Positions 25,250-33,749 of a DNA stretch of 64,000 nt are shown piece after piece. Both the position numbers and the translations under genes were made by a program. This stretch comes from Pseudomonadota bacterium (GTDB lineage Bacteria; Pseudomonadota; Gammaproteobacteria; Steroidobacterales; Steroidobacteraceae), in NCBI GenBank assembly GCA_037200975.1, contig JBBCGI010000001.1:1674001-1738000 (forward strand). The letters are read 5' to 3'. The notes below the pieces were generated by a model that worked only from the letters and a program-made list of their open reading frames with translations, had not been told where the DNA came from and ran no database searches. Position 1 is the first letter of the stretch. Every line of letters begins with the position of its first letter.

Positions 25250-25939
25250 CTATCTGTCGGGCTTGCCGAGAAACGGCTGCGTGAGCTTCACCCGGATCAG
25301 ATAGCCGGCGTGATTGGGGTGCACGCGGTCGGCCACCCAGATGTCCTCGCGCGGCTTGCCGTCCGGCGTGAGCATCGCGTCCCACAGATCGATGAAGCCG
25401 AGATCGGGCTGCGTCGCGATGTATTCCCGCATGACGCGATTGGCCTCGCGGCGCTGTGGTGCTTCGTCCCAGCGGCCCGGTCCCGGCGTGATGCTCGACC
25501 AGAGAATCCGCACGCCCGGTAGTTTGGCGTGCACGGCGGCCACCAGCGTCTTGAAACCCGCGAGCAGCTGCGCGGGTGACTTGCCGTTGTGGACGTCGTT
25601 GCCGCCGACGTGCAGCACGATGAGGCGCGGCTTGTAAGGCGTGACGAGCCGATCCACGTAACGGATGAGATCGCTCGTCTGGAACGAATCGATGCCCCGA
25701 TTGACGAGTGTGTAACCCGGCAGGTCTTCGTGGATGGTGCTCCAGCGATAGAACTGCGAGTCGCCCGCGAAAAGAATCGCCCCGGCCGGCGGCGCCTGCG
25801 CGAGATCCGCGGCCGCGTACTCCTGGACTTTTTTCTCGAATCGCTCCTGCAACGCGGCGGACTGCGCTTGCGAAAGTGCGGCCGCCGACAGCAGGGTAGC
25901 CGTCAGCAATTGTGATGCGGCGAATGTGCGTAGGTTCAT
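25250..25939 (-). CDS. Secreted SGNH/GDSL-type hydrolase
   Basis: A 229-residue exported esterase or lipase-like protein with a signal peptide (about 1-27). The four SGNH blocks are visible: FAGDSQ with Ser61, RGIDSF with the block II Gly, VGGNDVH with the oxyanion Asn, and DRVHPNHAGY with the Asp-His pair. Bacterial members act as carbohydrate acetylesterases, lysophospholipases or arylesterases, and the substrate here is unknown. The family A palindrome lies directly after its stop. Confidence 0.9.
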   Translation of the reverse strand: MNLRTFAASQLLTATLLSAAALSQAQSAALQERFEKKVQEYAAADLAQAPPAGAILFAGDSQFYRWSTIHEDLPGYTLVNRGIDSFQTSDLIRYVDRLVTPYKPRLIVLHVGGNDVHNGKSPAQLLAGFKTLVAAVHAKLPGVRILWSSITPGPGRWDEAPQRREANRVMREYIATQPDLGFIDLWDAMLTPDGKPREDIWVADRVHPNHAGYLIRVKLTQPFLGKPDR

Positions 25940-26004
25940 TCAATCCCCCTCGATGCGCTGAACGCTATGTGAGCGGGGCTCGAGGCGCAAGCCGGGAGCG
26001 AGCG

Positions 26005-26472
26005 ATGAAAAGAGAGAGCCGGTTTCTCGTGATGGCGTCGGTACTGCTGGCTGCGGGTGCCACCGCGACACACGCCGAGGCCATCCGGCAGATCCATGAG
26101 GCATCCGATGAAGTGCGGACGGCCATGGCCGGCGGCGGTTCGCCGGACCTGTCGCCAGCCGCCAAGGCCAGCCTGCTCAAGCTCGAACAGGCGCTGGCGA
26201 AGGGCGAGAGCATCAACCAGTCGCTCAACTCGCAGGTGAAGGCGCTGGAAGACGAACGGGCGAAGCTGCAGCAGGCGCAGACGGTGCTGACCAGCGGGCT
26301 GGTCGGCGCGCTGGTCACCGCCATCGTCGCCATACTCGGTGCATTCGTGACTTCGCGAAACTCGAAGCCCGACCGCGATCTGAAGCGACTGGCGGTGATC
26401 GAGAAGGTACGCGAGCTCAAGGCCGCGAATGTGCGGCTGCCGCCGGACCTCGCACACGCCGACGGTAGTTAG
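26005..26472 (+). CDS. Hypothetical exported coiled-coil protein with one membrane span
   Basis: A 155-residue protein. It has a signal peptide over about 1-24 (ATATHAEA), then a helical coiled-coil-like region (about 55-95, heptad-like LKLEQALAKGE and VKALEDERAKLQQA), a transmembrane helix (about 97-118, GLVGALVTAIVAILGAFV) and a basic cytoplasmic tail. The layout suggests a membrane-anchored oligomeric protein with a periplasmic coil. No family recognised. Its end overlaps the convergent aminotransferase by 4 bp. Confidence 0.65.
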   Translation: MKRESRFLVMASVLLAAGATATHAEAIRQIHEASDEVRTAMAGGGSPDLSPAAKASLLKLEQALAKGESINQSLNSQVKALEDERAKLQQAQTVLTSGLVGALVTAIVAILGAFVTSRNSKPDRDLKRLAVIEKVRELKAANVRLPPDLAHADGS

Positions 26473-27578
26473 ATTTTCGCGAGCACCGCGCCGAAGATCT
26501 CGAGCGCATCGGCGTAACCCGTCTGCATCGCGCCGAACCCCACGCGTATGTGCGCCGGCATGCCGAAACAATCGCCGGGCGCGGTCAGCACGCCGGCCTT
26601 TGCCAGTGCTTCGCACAGCGGACGCGCGTCGCGGCCGTCGCGCAGCCACGGGAAACACGTCGTGCCGCCGGTGGGTGGCGCCCAGCCGAGCCTTTCGCGG
26701 TGCGCCGCCATGAACTGCGTCAACAACGCGAGATTGGCGCGCGCCACAGCGCGCAGCCGCTCGTGGATCGCGGATGCATTCGCCAAGGCATGCGCACCGA
26801 TCGCCTCCGACAACGGTGAATTCGAGATCGTGAAATAGCTGCGCAGGTCGAGCAGCGCTTCGCGGCGGCGCGCATCGCGATCGATGAGCCAGCCCACGCG
26901 CAGACCCGGCAGCGACAATGCCTTCGCGAAGTCACCGAGCAGGATCGTGTTCGGCAACACGCTCGCGCTCGGAATGGCGGCCCCGTGATACAGCGGGTGA
27001 TAGACCTCATCGACGATGAGCGGAATGCCGCCGGCGGCCAGCTCTTCTGCCAGCGCACGCTGCTCGGCGGCCGCCATCGTCGAACCAGTGGGATTGTGCG
27101 GCGTGTTGACGAATACGGCACGCGTGTCCGAATCGACTGCCGCCAGCACGCGCGCCGCGGTCTGCGCGAATCCGTGCTCGGCTTCGAGCTCGTATTCGCG
27201 CACGCGCATGCCCCAGGCGCGCGCCAGCACCGGCACCGCGGGGTACGCGGGCTTCGGCAACACGATCGAACTGCCAGCCTCCGCGAACAGGGCGGTCAGC
27301 GCCACCAGCGCCTCCGACGCACCCGTCATCACGAGCACGTGGTCGGGATCGACGCCGTGCACAGCGGCGACCCGCTCGCGCAGTAGTTTGCTGCCCTGCG
27401 GTGGTGCGTAGGACAACCGGAGGTCGTCGAGATCGCGCGCCGTGCCGCCGCCCAGCCGCATGATTTCCTCGACGGTCCACGACGGCCCGGTGCTCGAAGC
27501 CAGGTTGTAACGGATCGGGGGCACCGCGAACTCATGGGCCGCCAGCCACTGATCGAGCTTGAATGCCGGGACTTTCAT
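26469..27578 (-). CDS. PLP-dependent class I/II aminotransferase
   Basis: A 369-residue fold-type I aminotransferase. Conserved features in order: MTGASEALVALTALF for the cofactor phosphate end, the NTPHNPTGSTM loop with the PLP-contacting Asn, IVDEVYHPLYHG with the pyridine-binding Asp, the Schiff-base Lys in LLGDFAKALSLPGLRVGW, and a C-terminal IRVGFGAM substrate Arg. Many relatives transaminate aspartate or aromatic amino acids, but the substrate cannot be told here. An upstream in-frame Met at 27605 adds nine unlikely residues, so the ATG at 27578 (MKVPAFKLDQW) is preferred. Confidence 0.88.
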   Translation of the reverse strand: MKVPAFKLDQWLAAHEFAVPPIRYNLASSTGPSWTVEEIMRLGGGTARDLDDLRLSYAPPQGSKLLRERVAAVHGVDPDHVLVMTGASEALVALTALFAEAGSSIVLPKPAYPAVPVLARAWGMRVREYELEAEHGFAQTAARVLAAVDSDTRAVFVNTPHNPTGSTMAAAEQRALAEELAAGGIPLIVDEVYHPLYHGAAIPSASVLPNTILLGDFAKALSLPGLRVGWLIDRDARRREALLDLRSYFTISNSPLSEAIGAHALANASAIHERLRAVARANLALLTQFMAAHRERLGWAPPTGGTTCFPWLRDGRDARPLCEALAKAGVLTAPGDCFGMPAHIRVGFGAMQTGYADALEIFGAVLAKI

Positions 27579-27671
27579 GGCGGTATCATCATGCGCGGCC
27601 GGCATGCGCTCAATGCCACCTCGAATCCACGCACGCTCAGGCGTGGCTTGACATCAACAACTGGGACAACG

Positions 27672-28463
27672 ATGGACCTGCAACTCGCCAATAAACTCGC
27701 GCTCGTCACGGGCAGCACCGCCGGCATCGGCTACGCGATCGCCGAAACCCTCGCCGCCGAAGGCGCGCGCGTCATCGTCACCGGACGCACGCAAGCCGGC
27801 GTGGACGCGGCGCTTGCGTCGATCCGCAAGGCGGTCAACAAGGACGCGATCGGCTTCGCCGGCGACCTGTCGAAAGCGGACGTCGCCGACATGCTGGTCG
27901 CGACTCACCCCGGCATCGAAATCCTGGTGAACAGCCTCGGCATTTTCGAACCCAAGCCGTTCGAAGACATCCCGGACGCCGACTGGATGCGTTTCTTCGA
28001 CGTGAACGTGTTGAGCGGAGCGCGGCTCGCGCGGCTCGTCCTGCCGGCCATGCGGCGCGCGAACTGGGGCCGCATCCTGTTCATCTCGAGTGAGAGCGGC
28101 GTGCAGATTCCCGCCGAGATGATCCACTACGGCATGACCAAGGCCGCGCAGATCGCCGTCGCGCGAGGTCTGGCCGAAGCGGTCGCCGGCACCGGCATCA
28201 CCGTGAACAGCATTCTTCCGGGGCCGACGAAATCGCGCGGCGTCGGAGATTTCGTCGAACAGCTCGCGAAGGAACAAGGCAAATCCGGCGCCGAGTTCGA
28301 GACGGAGTTCTTCAAGAGCGTGCGCCCCACTTCGCTGATCAAGCGCTTCAGCACGCCGCAGGAAGTGGCGTCGCTCGTGGCCTATGTCGCGAGCCCGCTG
28401 GCATCGTCCACGACCGGCGCGGCGTTGCGTGTCGACGGTGGCACGGTGAAGAGCGCGTTTTGA
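27672..28463 (+). CDS. SDR-family oxidoreductase
   Basis: A 263-residue classical short-chain dehydrogenase. The cofactor motif TGSTAGIGYAI (residues 14-24), the NSLG segment in place of NNAG, the catalytic Ser in ISSESGVQIP, the YxxxK pair in IHYGMTKAA, and PGPTKSRGVGDF follow in order. A preserved VDGGT C-terminus completes the fold. The substrate is unknown. It overlaps the next frame by 4 bp, forming a short operon with the hypothetical and deaminase genes. Confidence 0.92.
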   Translation: MDLQLANKLALVTGSTAGIGYAIAETLAAEGARVIVTGRTQAGVDAALASIRKAVNKDAIGFAGDLSKADVADMLVATHPGIEILVNSLGIFEPKPFEDIPDADWMRFFDVNVLSGARLARLVLPAMRRANWGRILFISSESGVQIPAEMIHYGMTKAAQIAVARGLAEAVAGTGITVNSILPGPTKSRGVGDFVEQLAKEQGKSGAEFETEFFKSVRPTSLIKRFSTPQEVASLVAYVASPLASSTTGAALRVDGGTVKSAF

Positions 28464-28852
28464 AAATTCCTGCGCAGATCGGCGCCGCCGGATTCGAGAT
28501 GCACATCGGTGAGTTGCTGAACATGCCGCAACCGGCCTTCGAGACCTATATCTTTCGGCTCTCGGAATTCCTGCTGTCAGAGGATTCGGCAGGAGACGCC
28601 GATACGGCAAGCGCGTTCCTGCACGTCCTCTGCACGCGCGAGCGCAGCCATCCCGGGAGCGTGGCGCGGATCTATGAGCGTTTGCTGCCCGCCATCGGTT
28701 TTGTTGCCGCAAGCCAGCCGCGCTTCGGCGCACACAAGGACCTCTACGGCGACTTCGGCGAACGGGCCGCGGAGCTGGCGCGGCTGTTCCATCGCAATCC
28801 CGACGAGTTGACGGGCGAAAGCCAGATGCTCGACGCATCGGACGACGCCTGA
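28460..28852 (+). CDS. Hypothetical protein between an SDR and a deaminase
   Basis: A 130-residue acidic, soluble protein with no signal or membrane segment. The TTG at 28460 overlaps the SDR stop by 4 bp. An ATG at 28499 (MHIGELLNM) is an equally plausible start and would give 117 residues. The stop overlaps the deaminase ATG by one base, so the three genes are translationally coupled. The mostly helical sequence (FETYIFRLSEFLLSED, GERAAELARLFHR) does not match a family I know. Confidence 0.6.
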   Translation: MKIPAQIGAAGFEMHIGELLNMPQPAFETYIFRLSEFLLSEDSAGDADTASAFLHVLCTRERSHPGSVARIYERLLPAIGFVAASQPRFGAHKDLYGDFGERAAELARLFHRNPDELTGESQMLDASDDA

Positions 28853-29295
28853 TGGACTATCAGGCCATGCTCGACGTCGCGATCGCCGAGGCGAAACGCG
28901 GACTCGACGAAGGCGGCATCCCGATCGGCGCGGCGCTGTTCCACGACGACGGCAGGTTGTTAGGCTGCGGCCACAACCGGCGGGTGCAGGAAGGCGATCC
29001 TTCGGTCCATGGCGAAACGGACGCGTTCCGCAAGGCCGGCCGCCAGCGCAACTACCGGGACACCATCATGGTGACCACGCTCGCGCCCTGCTGGTACTGC
29101 AGCGGCCTGGTGGTGCAGTTCCAGATCGACACGGTGGTGGTGGGCGAGTCGCGCACGTTCCGCGGCGGCATCGACTGGTTGCGCGAACGCGGCGTCAAGG
29201 TCGTCGACCTCGAATCCGGCGCCTGCGAAAAAATGCTGGGCGAGTTCATCGCCGCGTTTCCCGAGGTCTGGAACGAAGACATCGGCGAGCCGTGA
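28852..29295 (+). CDS. Yeast Fcy1-like cytosine/nucleoside deaminase
   Basis: A 147-residue zinc-dependent deaminase of the CDA fold. Zinc ligands are His53 in HGE (53-55, Glu55 catalytic) and Cys80/Cys83 in APCWYC. The C-terminal NEDIGE matches the end of fungal cytosine deaminase, and VVVGESRTFRGG matches its substrate-capping segment. This groups it with Fcy1-type enzymes that convert cytosine to uracil, rather than with TadA. Free cytosine as substrate is inferred. It closes a three-gene unit with the SDR. Confidence 0.87.
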   Translation: MDYQAMLDVAIAEAKRGLDEGGIPIGAALFHDDGRLLGCGHNRRVQEGDPSVHGETDAFRKAGRQRNYRDTIMVTTLAPCWYCSGLVVQFQIDTVVVGESRTFRGGIDWLRERGVKVVDLESGACEKMLGEFIAAFPEVWNEDIGEP

Positions 29296-29312
29296 GCTGA
29301 AACCGGGCCGAA

Positions 29313-29708
29313 CTACTCCGGCAATACTTCGATCTTGTATTCGAGCTCGAGACCGCAGGGCGCGCGGCCCTTGCGGTCGACGCTGCGCTGCCCTGGGCAA
29401 CCGAGGTGGCCGCTGCCAAGCGCGGCGCCATCGCGCGCCAGTGCATCGATCGGCGTGGTGAGATCGAACTCGCCATCGCAGTCGGCATGCGGGCACGGAA
29501 AGACGAAATAGGCCTTCGCCGGCGGATGCATGACGTTGACCTGCGGCGCGGGCGTGAACGGCCCGGCGCCGCTGAAATCGAACACCAGCCGCAGCGATCC
29601 GAATTGCGGATACTTTGCCTTCATGGTGGGCGTCGCCGCCCGGTCACGCCGTTGGCGTTCGCGCATCTGGCCGCGCGCGTTCGCCGAGCTCGCTACCGCG
29701 AACTTCAT
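29313..29708 (-). CDS. Cysteine-motif hypothetical protein, paralogue of the gene at 24092
   Basis: A 131-residue protein sharing its core with the gene at 24092-24490: HPPAKAYFVFPCPHADCDGEF, the later Cys in LGCPGQRS and a final PCGLELEY. The cysteine pattern is the same, so a metal-binding ribbon is plausible. The N-terminus is basic (MRERQRRDRAATP). It overlaps the upstream small basic gene by 4 bp and forms a three-gene minus-strand unit (30260 to 29313). Function unknown. Confidence 0.75.
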   Translation of the reverse strand: MKFAVASSANARGQMRERQRRDRAATPTMKAKYPQFGSLRLVFDFSGAGPFTPAPQVNVMHPPAKAYFVFPCPHADCDGEFDLTTPIDALARDGAALGSGHLGCPGQRSVDRKGRAPCGLELEYKIEVLPE

Positions 29709-29893
29709 GGTTCGAGTTTCGGGGCCAAGGCCACCGCTTCGATCGGCAGCGATTCGCCGGCCGCGCCCTCGGGCGAATCGCCCGGCAGGCCTTCGGTGGC
29801 ACGCGCCTGCTTCTTGAGGAGCTTTTCCTGCTTCTTCTGCTTGCGCTGCATTTCTTTTTGCCGCTTGACGCGGTCGTAGTTAGGTTTAGCCAT
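29705..29893 (-). CDS. Small highly basic protein with Lys/Gln-rich helix
   Basis: A 62-residue protein. The first half is a charged helix (VKRQKEMQRKQKKQEKLLKK) and the second half is acidic and Pro/Gly-rich. The coupled overlaps with both neighbours (8 bp upstream, 4 bp downstream) support real translation. The helix resembles small RNA-binding or ribosome-associated peptides, but this is only compositional. Similar short frames are often annotated as hypothetical in related bacteria. Confidence 0.6.
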   Translation of the reverse strand: MAKPNYDRVKRQKEMQRKQKKQEKLLKKQARATEGLPGDSPEGAAGESLPIEAVALAPKLEP

Positions 29894-30260
29894 TCGGCCC
29901 TCCGACGGAAAGCAGCGTCAGCTCGTGCCCCGACGTGCCAGCCGGGGTTCTGCCCGGCATGAGGATATTGAGACAGGTTTCGTCGCCATACAGCATGCCG
30001 CGCGCGGTGCGCACGTGCGCGAACGGCCCGAAATGCACCGCCGGCTCGTTGATGCCCGTCGTGACGCGCACCCGCACCGGACCTTCACAATCGAGCTCAC
30101 GATGCAGGCGCCCGCCGACCTGCCAGCAACCCTCGACGCAGCGCGCGACGACGTAGTTGTCGGAGGCACGCAGTGTCCCGTCGGCACAAAAGCGGATGCT
30201 CGAAGCGAGCATGAGCGTCGGCGAATCACCTTTTACGGTTCGGAAATTCAGACGCAACAT
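29886..30260 (-). CDS. Hypothetical protein, first gene of a three-gene unit
   Basis: A 124-residue soluble protein with a beta-rich pattern (MLRLNFRTVKGDSPTLMLASSIRF start, repeated short strands) and three cysteines (CVEGCWQVGG and LDCEGPV). It has no signal peptide or membrane segment. It overlaps the next gene by 8 bp. The 116 bp before it (30261-30376) show no gene. I recognise no domain. Confidence 0.6.
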   Translation of the reverse strand: MLRLNFRTVKGDSPTLMLASSIRFCADGTLRASDNYVVARCVEGCWQVGGRLHRELDCEGPVRVRVTTGINEPAVHFGPFAHVRTARGMLYGDETCLNILMPGRTPAGTSGHELTLLSVGGPNG

Positions 30261-30376
30261 GAAGCAGCCGGGGTTGGGGAACGCGGTTCACGGTACCGCA
30301 ATTCCGCCGCAGGCGTCCGGCTAAATGCGCGCGCCGCGCCAATCCGCGCGTGCGGGGGCTTGCGGCGCGGTTTGGT

Positions 30377-31207
30377 TCAGCGCCGCTGCACGACGACTTC
30401 GAGGTACTCGGCATCGACCAGCATGGTCGAATCCTGGGCGCGGTTGAATCGCTGCACCAGCTCTAACAATTCCGAGCGCAGGGCTTTTTGCTGCGCGCCG
30501 TCGAGCTGCGCGAAGATCTTGAGCACGGGCGAATAACTGGCGCGCAGTTTGTCCACCCAGTCCATCGGCGTGCGGGCGCGCAGCGCCACCCGTTTTCGCG
30601 TGCTCTCGACGCGGCCATAGACGGCGAACAGTTCGTCGAGCCGCTGCTCCGTGCCCCAATCGAATGGCGACGCGCCGTTCGCGCACCCCGGCGCGTGCCT
30701 CGTTATCGTCTGGAACAGGTGGCCCATGAATCCATCGGGTGTCCAGCTGGCAAGCCCGAGGCGACGGCCGCGGCGGCAGACGCGGATCATCTCCGAGGCA
30801 GCCCGTTCCTGGTCGCCGGCGAACATGACGCCGAACGCCGAGATCACCGCGCTGAAGCTCTGGTCCGGAAACGGCAGCGCCTCCGCATCGGCATCGACGA
30901 GCTGCACGCCGAGCGCGGACACTTCAAGACGCGGGCGGCTGCGGCCGGCGAGGTCGGAGGCAAAATCGGTGGCGGTCACCTCGCACCAGCGGCGCGCGGC
31001 GGCCATGGAAGCGTGAAAATTCCCGGCGGCCACGTCGAGCACACGCTCGTCCTGACACAAATTCACTCTTTCACAGAGCTGCTCGCTAACCATCTGCAGA
31101 GCATTGCCGACGACGGCATAATCTCCGCTCGCCCAGGCGGAATGCCGGCGCGTGAAGGCCTCGCGATTGCCGATTCGCGGAGAATTTCTCGAAAGTACTG
31201 CGCTCAT
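30377..31207 (-). CDS. Class I SAM-dependent methyltransferase (UbiE/MenG-like)
   Basis: A 276-residue soluble methyltransferase. Motif I is VLDVAAGNFHASMAAA near residue 57, motif II is the VDADAEALPFPDQSFSAVISAFG segment, and motif III follows with MIRVCRRGRRLGLASW. These fit the UbiE/COQ5-like Methyltransf_11 group. The normal Gly-rich loop GxGxG is reduced to AAGNFH. An ATG at 31228 would add seven residues, but ATG 31207 (MSAVLSRN) is favoured. It is divergent from the BTAD regulator, 48 bp away, which may control it. Confidence 0.85.
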   Translation of the reverse strand: MSAVLSRNSPRIGNREAFTRRHSAWASGDYAVVGNALQMVSEQLCERVNLCQDERVLDVAAGNFHASMAAARRWCEVTATDFASDLAGRSRPRLEVSALGVQLVDADAEALPFPDQSFSAVISAFGVMFAGDQERAASEMIRVCRRGRRLGLASWTPDGFMGHLFQTITRHAPGCANGASPFDWGTEQRLDELFAVYGRVESTRKRVALRARTPMDWVDKLRASYSPVLKIFAQLDGAQQKALRSELLELVQRFNRAQDSTMLVDAEYLEVVVQRR

Positions 31208-31255
31208 GATTCCCCTCTTCCGTACCAACCCGAAGTACGACCATAAGGTTCAGCC

Positions 31256-33274
31256 GTGGTAGCGGGCGTGGGAAACGCCGTGGAAGCGTTGCAATTCAGG
31301 CTGCTCGGCCCGCTGCAGCTGTCGCGCGGCGCGGAGGTCGTGAAGCTCCCGTCCTCGCGCAAGGTGCGCGCGCTGCTGGGTTACCTGGTCCTCGCCAGCC
31401 GGCCGGTGGCGCGCTCGCAGATCTGCGAACTGCTGTGGGACGTCCCCAACGATCCGCGCGGCGAACTGCGCTGGTGCCTGTCCAAGATTCGCGGGCTGAT
31501 CGACGAACCCGGCCGCAAACGCGTGGTCGCGGATGGCAGCTCGATCCGGCTCGACCTCTCCGACTGCGACGTCGACACGCGCGAGGTCACCCGGGCACCC
31601 GAACATGGCATTCAGAAGTTAGGCGTCGAACGGCAGAAGGACTTGGCCGCGTTGTTTGCCGGGGAGCTGCTCGAAGGGCTCGAGATCGCGCGCAGCCCGA
31701 TGTTCGACACCTGGATCATCGCCGAACGCCGCCGGTTCCGTGGCATACAGACCGTGCTGCTCGAGAATCTCGCCCGCGCCCTGCCGCACGAAGCAGCGGC
31801 ACCCTATATAGATGAGTGGCTGCGCCTGTCGCCTTTCGACACCTGCGCACACGAGCTGCTGCTCGGCGCCTTGGCGCGCCATGGCCGCATCGCCGAGGGC
31901 GAGGCGCACCTCGCCGCCGCGGTCAAACTATTCGAAGGAGACGGCCTCGAAAGCGGACCGCTGCGGGATTGCTGGCAACGCGCCCGCGAGACCGCGCTGG
32001 AGCAAACGCAGCCCGGCGGGGCGAACGGGCTGATCAGCGCGAATCTCACCGAGATCCGGAAGTTTTCACCCGATACGCCCGCCGCGTCGCGCCGCGCGTC
32101 CATCGCGGTGATGCCGCTGGTGGATCGTTCGTCCGAGTCCGACCAACGTGGCGGTATCGCCGATGCACTGGCGCACGACGTCACCACGCGGCTCGCGAAG
32201 CTGCGCAGCATGTTCGTGATCGCGCAGGGCACGACGTTCGCGCTGCGCGATCGCAGCATCGGGCCGGAGGAAGCCGGGCGCATCCTCAATGTGGACTACG
32301 TCGTGAGCGGCTCGGTGCGGCGCGCGCCGCGCAAACTTGTCGTCGCCGCCGAGCTGATCGAAACTCGCACCGCGCGCATCGTGTGGTCCGAGCAGTTCGA
32401 GGAAAGCCACGACGATGCGCTGCTGGTGCTCGATGAAATCGGCAATCGCATCGTCGCCTCGATCGCGCACGAGATCGAAATGGTCGAGCGTAATCGCGCC
32501 ATCCTCAAGCCGCCGAGCTCGCTCGACGCCTGGGAAGCGCACCACCGCGGCCTGTGGCACATGTACCGCTTCAACAAGGCCGACAACGAACGCGCGCGCC
32601 AGTTCTTCACGCAGGCGGTCGAGCTCGATCCGACCTTCGCGCGCGCCTACGCGGGTTTGTCCTTCGCGCATTTCCAGAACGCGTTCCTCGGCTGGAAAAA
32701 ACCTGCGGTGGAGATCGACCGCGCGTTCGACGCAGCGGGCAAGAGCCTGATGGTCGACGATCGCGACCCGGCCGCGCACTGGGCGATGGGCCGCGCCATG
32801 TGGCTGCGCGGCAACCAGGACCAGTCGATCGTCGAGCTCGAACGCGCCGTCGAGCTGAGCCCTAACTACGCAACGGCGCACTACACGCTGGCCTTCGTGC
32901 ACTCGCAATCGGGCGATCCGGCGGCGGCAATCTCGTTTTCGGACCATTCGCGCCTGCTGTCGCCGTTCGATCCGATGCTGTTCGCCATGCTCGGTGCGCG
33001 CGCCCTGGCGCTCGCCAGGCTCGGGCAACACGATGCGGCGGCGGACTGGGCCATCAAGGCGGCGGCACGCCCGAATGCGCACCAGCACATCATGGCGATC
33101 GCGGCGATCACGCTCGGGCTGGCCGGCCGGCTCGACGAAGCCAAGGTGTACCGCAGGAAGATCGCCGAGCGGGTGGACCACTATTCCGTCGCGGATTTCC
33201 TCGGCGCGTTCCGCTGTTCCGAGGATGCCGCGTCGATGTTCGCCCGCGGCGCGCATTCCGTCGGCTTGCGTTGA
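31256..33274 (+). CDS. BTAD/SARP-like regulator with FlgO/TolB-N-like and TPR domains
   Basis: A 672-residue regulator. An OmpR-type winged helix (about 12-100, FRLLGPLQLSRG, then SSRKVRALLGYLVLA) is followed by a bacterial transcriptional activation domain (about 110-250). The middle (285-400, IAVMPLVDRS, then GSVRRAPRKLVVAAEL) resembles the TolB-N/FlgO-like domain found in CadC-type TPR regulators, and the rest is a tetratricopeptide array (about 425-630). It starts with GTG at 31256, preceded by AAGG seven bases upstream. It probably senses a cytoplasmic cue. The gene pair with the divergent methyltransferase suggests local control. Confidence 0.85.
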   Translation: MVAGVGNAVEALQFRLLGPLQLSRGAEVVKLPSSRKVRALLGYLVLASRPVARSQICELLWDVPNDPRGELRWCLSKIRGLIDEPGRKRVVADGSSIRLDLSDCDVDTREVTRAPEHGIQKLGVERQKDLAALFAGELLEGLEIARSPMFDTWIIAERRRFRGIQTVLLENLARALPHEAAAPYIDEWLRLSPFDTCAHELLLGALARHGRIAEGEAHLAAAVKLFEGDGLESGPLRDCWQRARETALEQTQPGGANGLISANLTEIRKFSPDTPAASRRASIAVMPLVDRSSESDQRGGIADALAHDVTTRLAKLRSMFVIAQGTTFALRDRSIGPEEAGRILNVDYVVSGSVRRAPRKLVVAAELIETRTARIVWSEQFEESHDDALLVLDEIGNRIVASIAHEIEMVERNRAILKPPSSLDAWEAHHRGLWHMYRFNKADNERARQFFTQAVELDPTFARAYAGLSFAHFQNAFLGWKKPAVEIDRAFDAAGKSLMVDDRDPAAHWAMGRAMWLRGNQDQSIVELERAVELSPNYATAHYTLAFVHSQSGDPAAAISFSDHSRLLSPFDPMLFAMLGARALALARLGQHDAAADWAIKAAARPNAHQHIMAIAAITLGLAGRLDEAKVYRRKIAERVDHYSVADFLGAFRCSEDAASMFARGAHSVGLR

Positions 33275-33380
33275 TGCCGGTGGCCCGGTTGGCGGGAAAC
33301 CGGATGTGGCCGGCAGCCATCAAAGTCATGATTGACGGCGCTTCGGCGGCTGTGATTTATTGGCCACGCAAGGGGGTCTT

Positions 33381-33722
33381 ATGAAGGCACTGAAGAATTT
33401 TCTCGTCCTCACATTGTTAGGCGCCGCCCCGCTCGCGGGCGCGCAGGTGGACATCCCCGATCCGAACGTGCCGGGCGGGTCGATGAACAGCGCCGTGCGC
33501 ATCGTCGCCACCAACGAGCTCATGATCGACCGCCAGATCAAGCGCTGGATCCGCACGCACTACCCCGGCTGGGATGCCGACCCGTATGAGATCCAGGAAT
33601 TCGGCGCCGAGCGGTATGCCGTCGTGTACATCACCTCGTCGGGGAACCCCGGACGGCGCGTGTACTTCAAGGTCAACAAGACCGTGAACGACGAGGACGA
33701 CATGGGGTTCCCGAAGCTCTGA
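33381..33722 (+). CDS. Hypothetical exported protein
   Basis: A 113-residue protein with a clear signal peptide (about 1-21, LLGAAPLAGA then Gln22). The mature part is short and mixed alpha/beta (IKRWIRTHYPGWDADPYEI, then YAVVYITSSGNPGRRVYFKV), a layout resembling small PepSY-like periplasmic inhibitor or binding domains. That resemblance is weak. A ribosome site (AGGGGG) lies 7 bp before the ATG. Convergent with lhr, 27 bp apart. Confidence 0.7.
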   Translation: MKALKNFLVLTLLGAAPLAGAQVDIPDPNVPGGSMNSAVRIVATNELMIDRQIKRWIRTHYPGWDADPYEIQEFGAERYAVVYITSSGNPGRRVYFKVNKTVNDEDDMGFPKL

Positions 33723-33749
33723 CACGCCTCGCGGCTGGCAGTCAGATCA

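Noticed and set aside
32066-33256. Minus-strand frame of 396 codons over the BTAD/TPR regulator
   Set aside because: It is a high-GC shadow. The plus strand encodes recognisable TPR and winged-helix domains.
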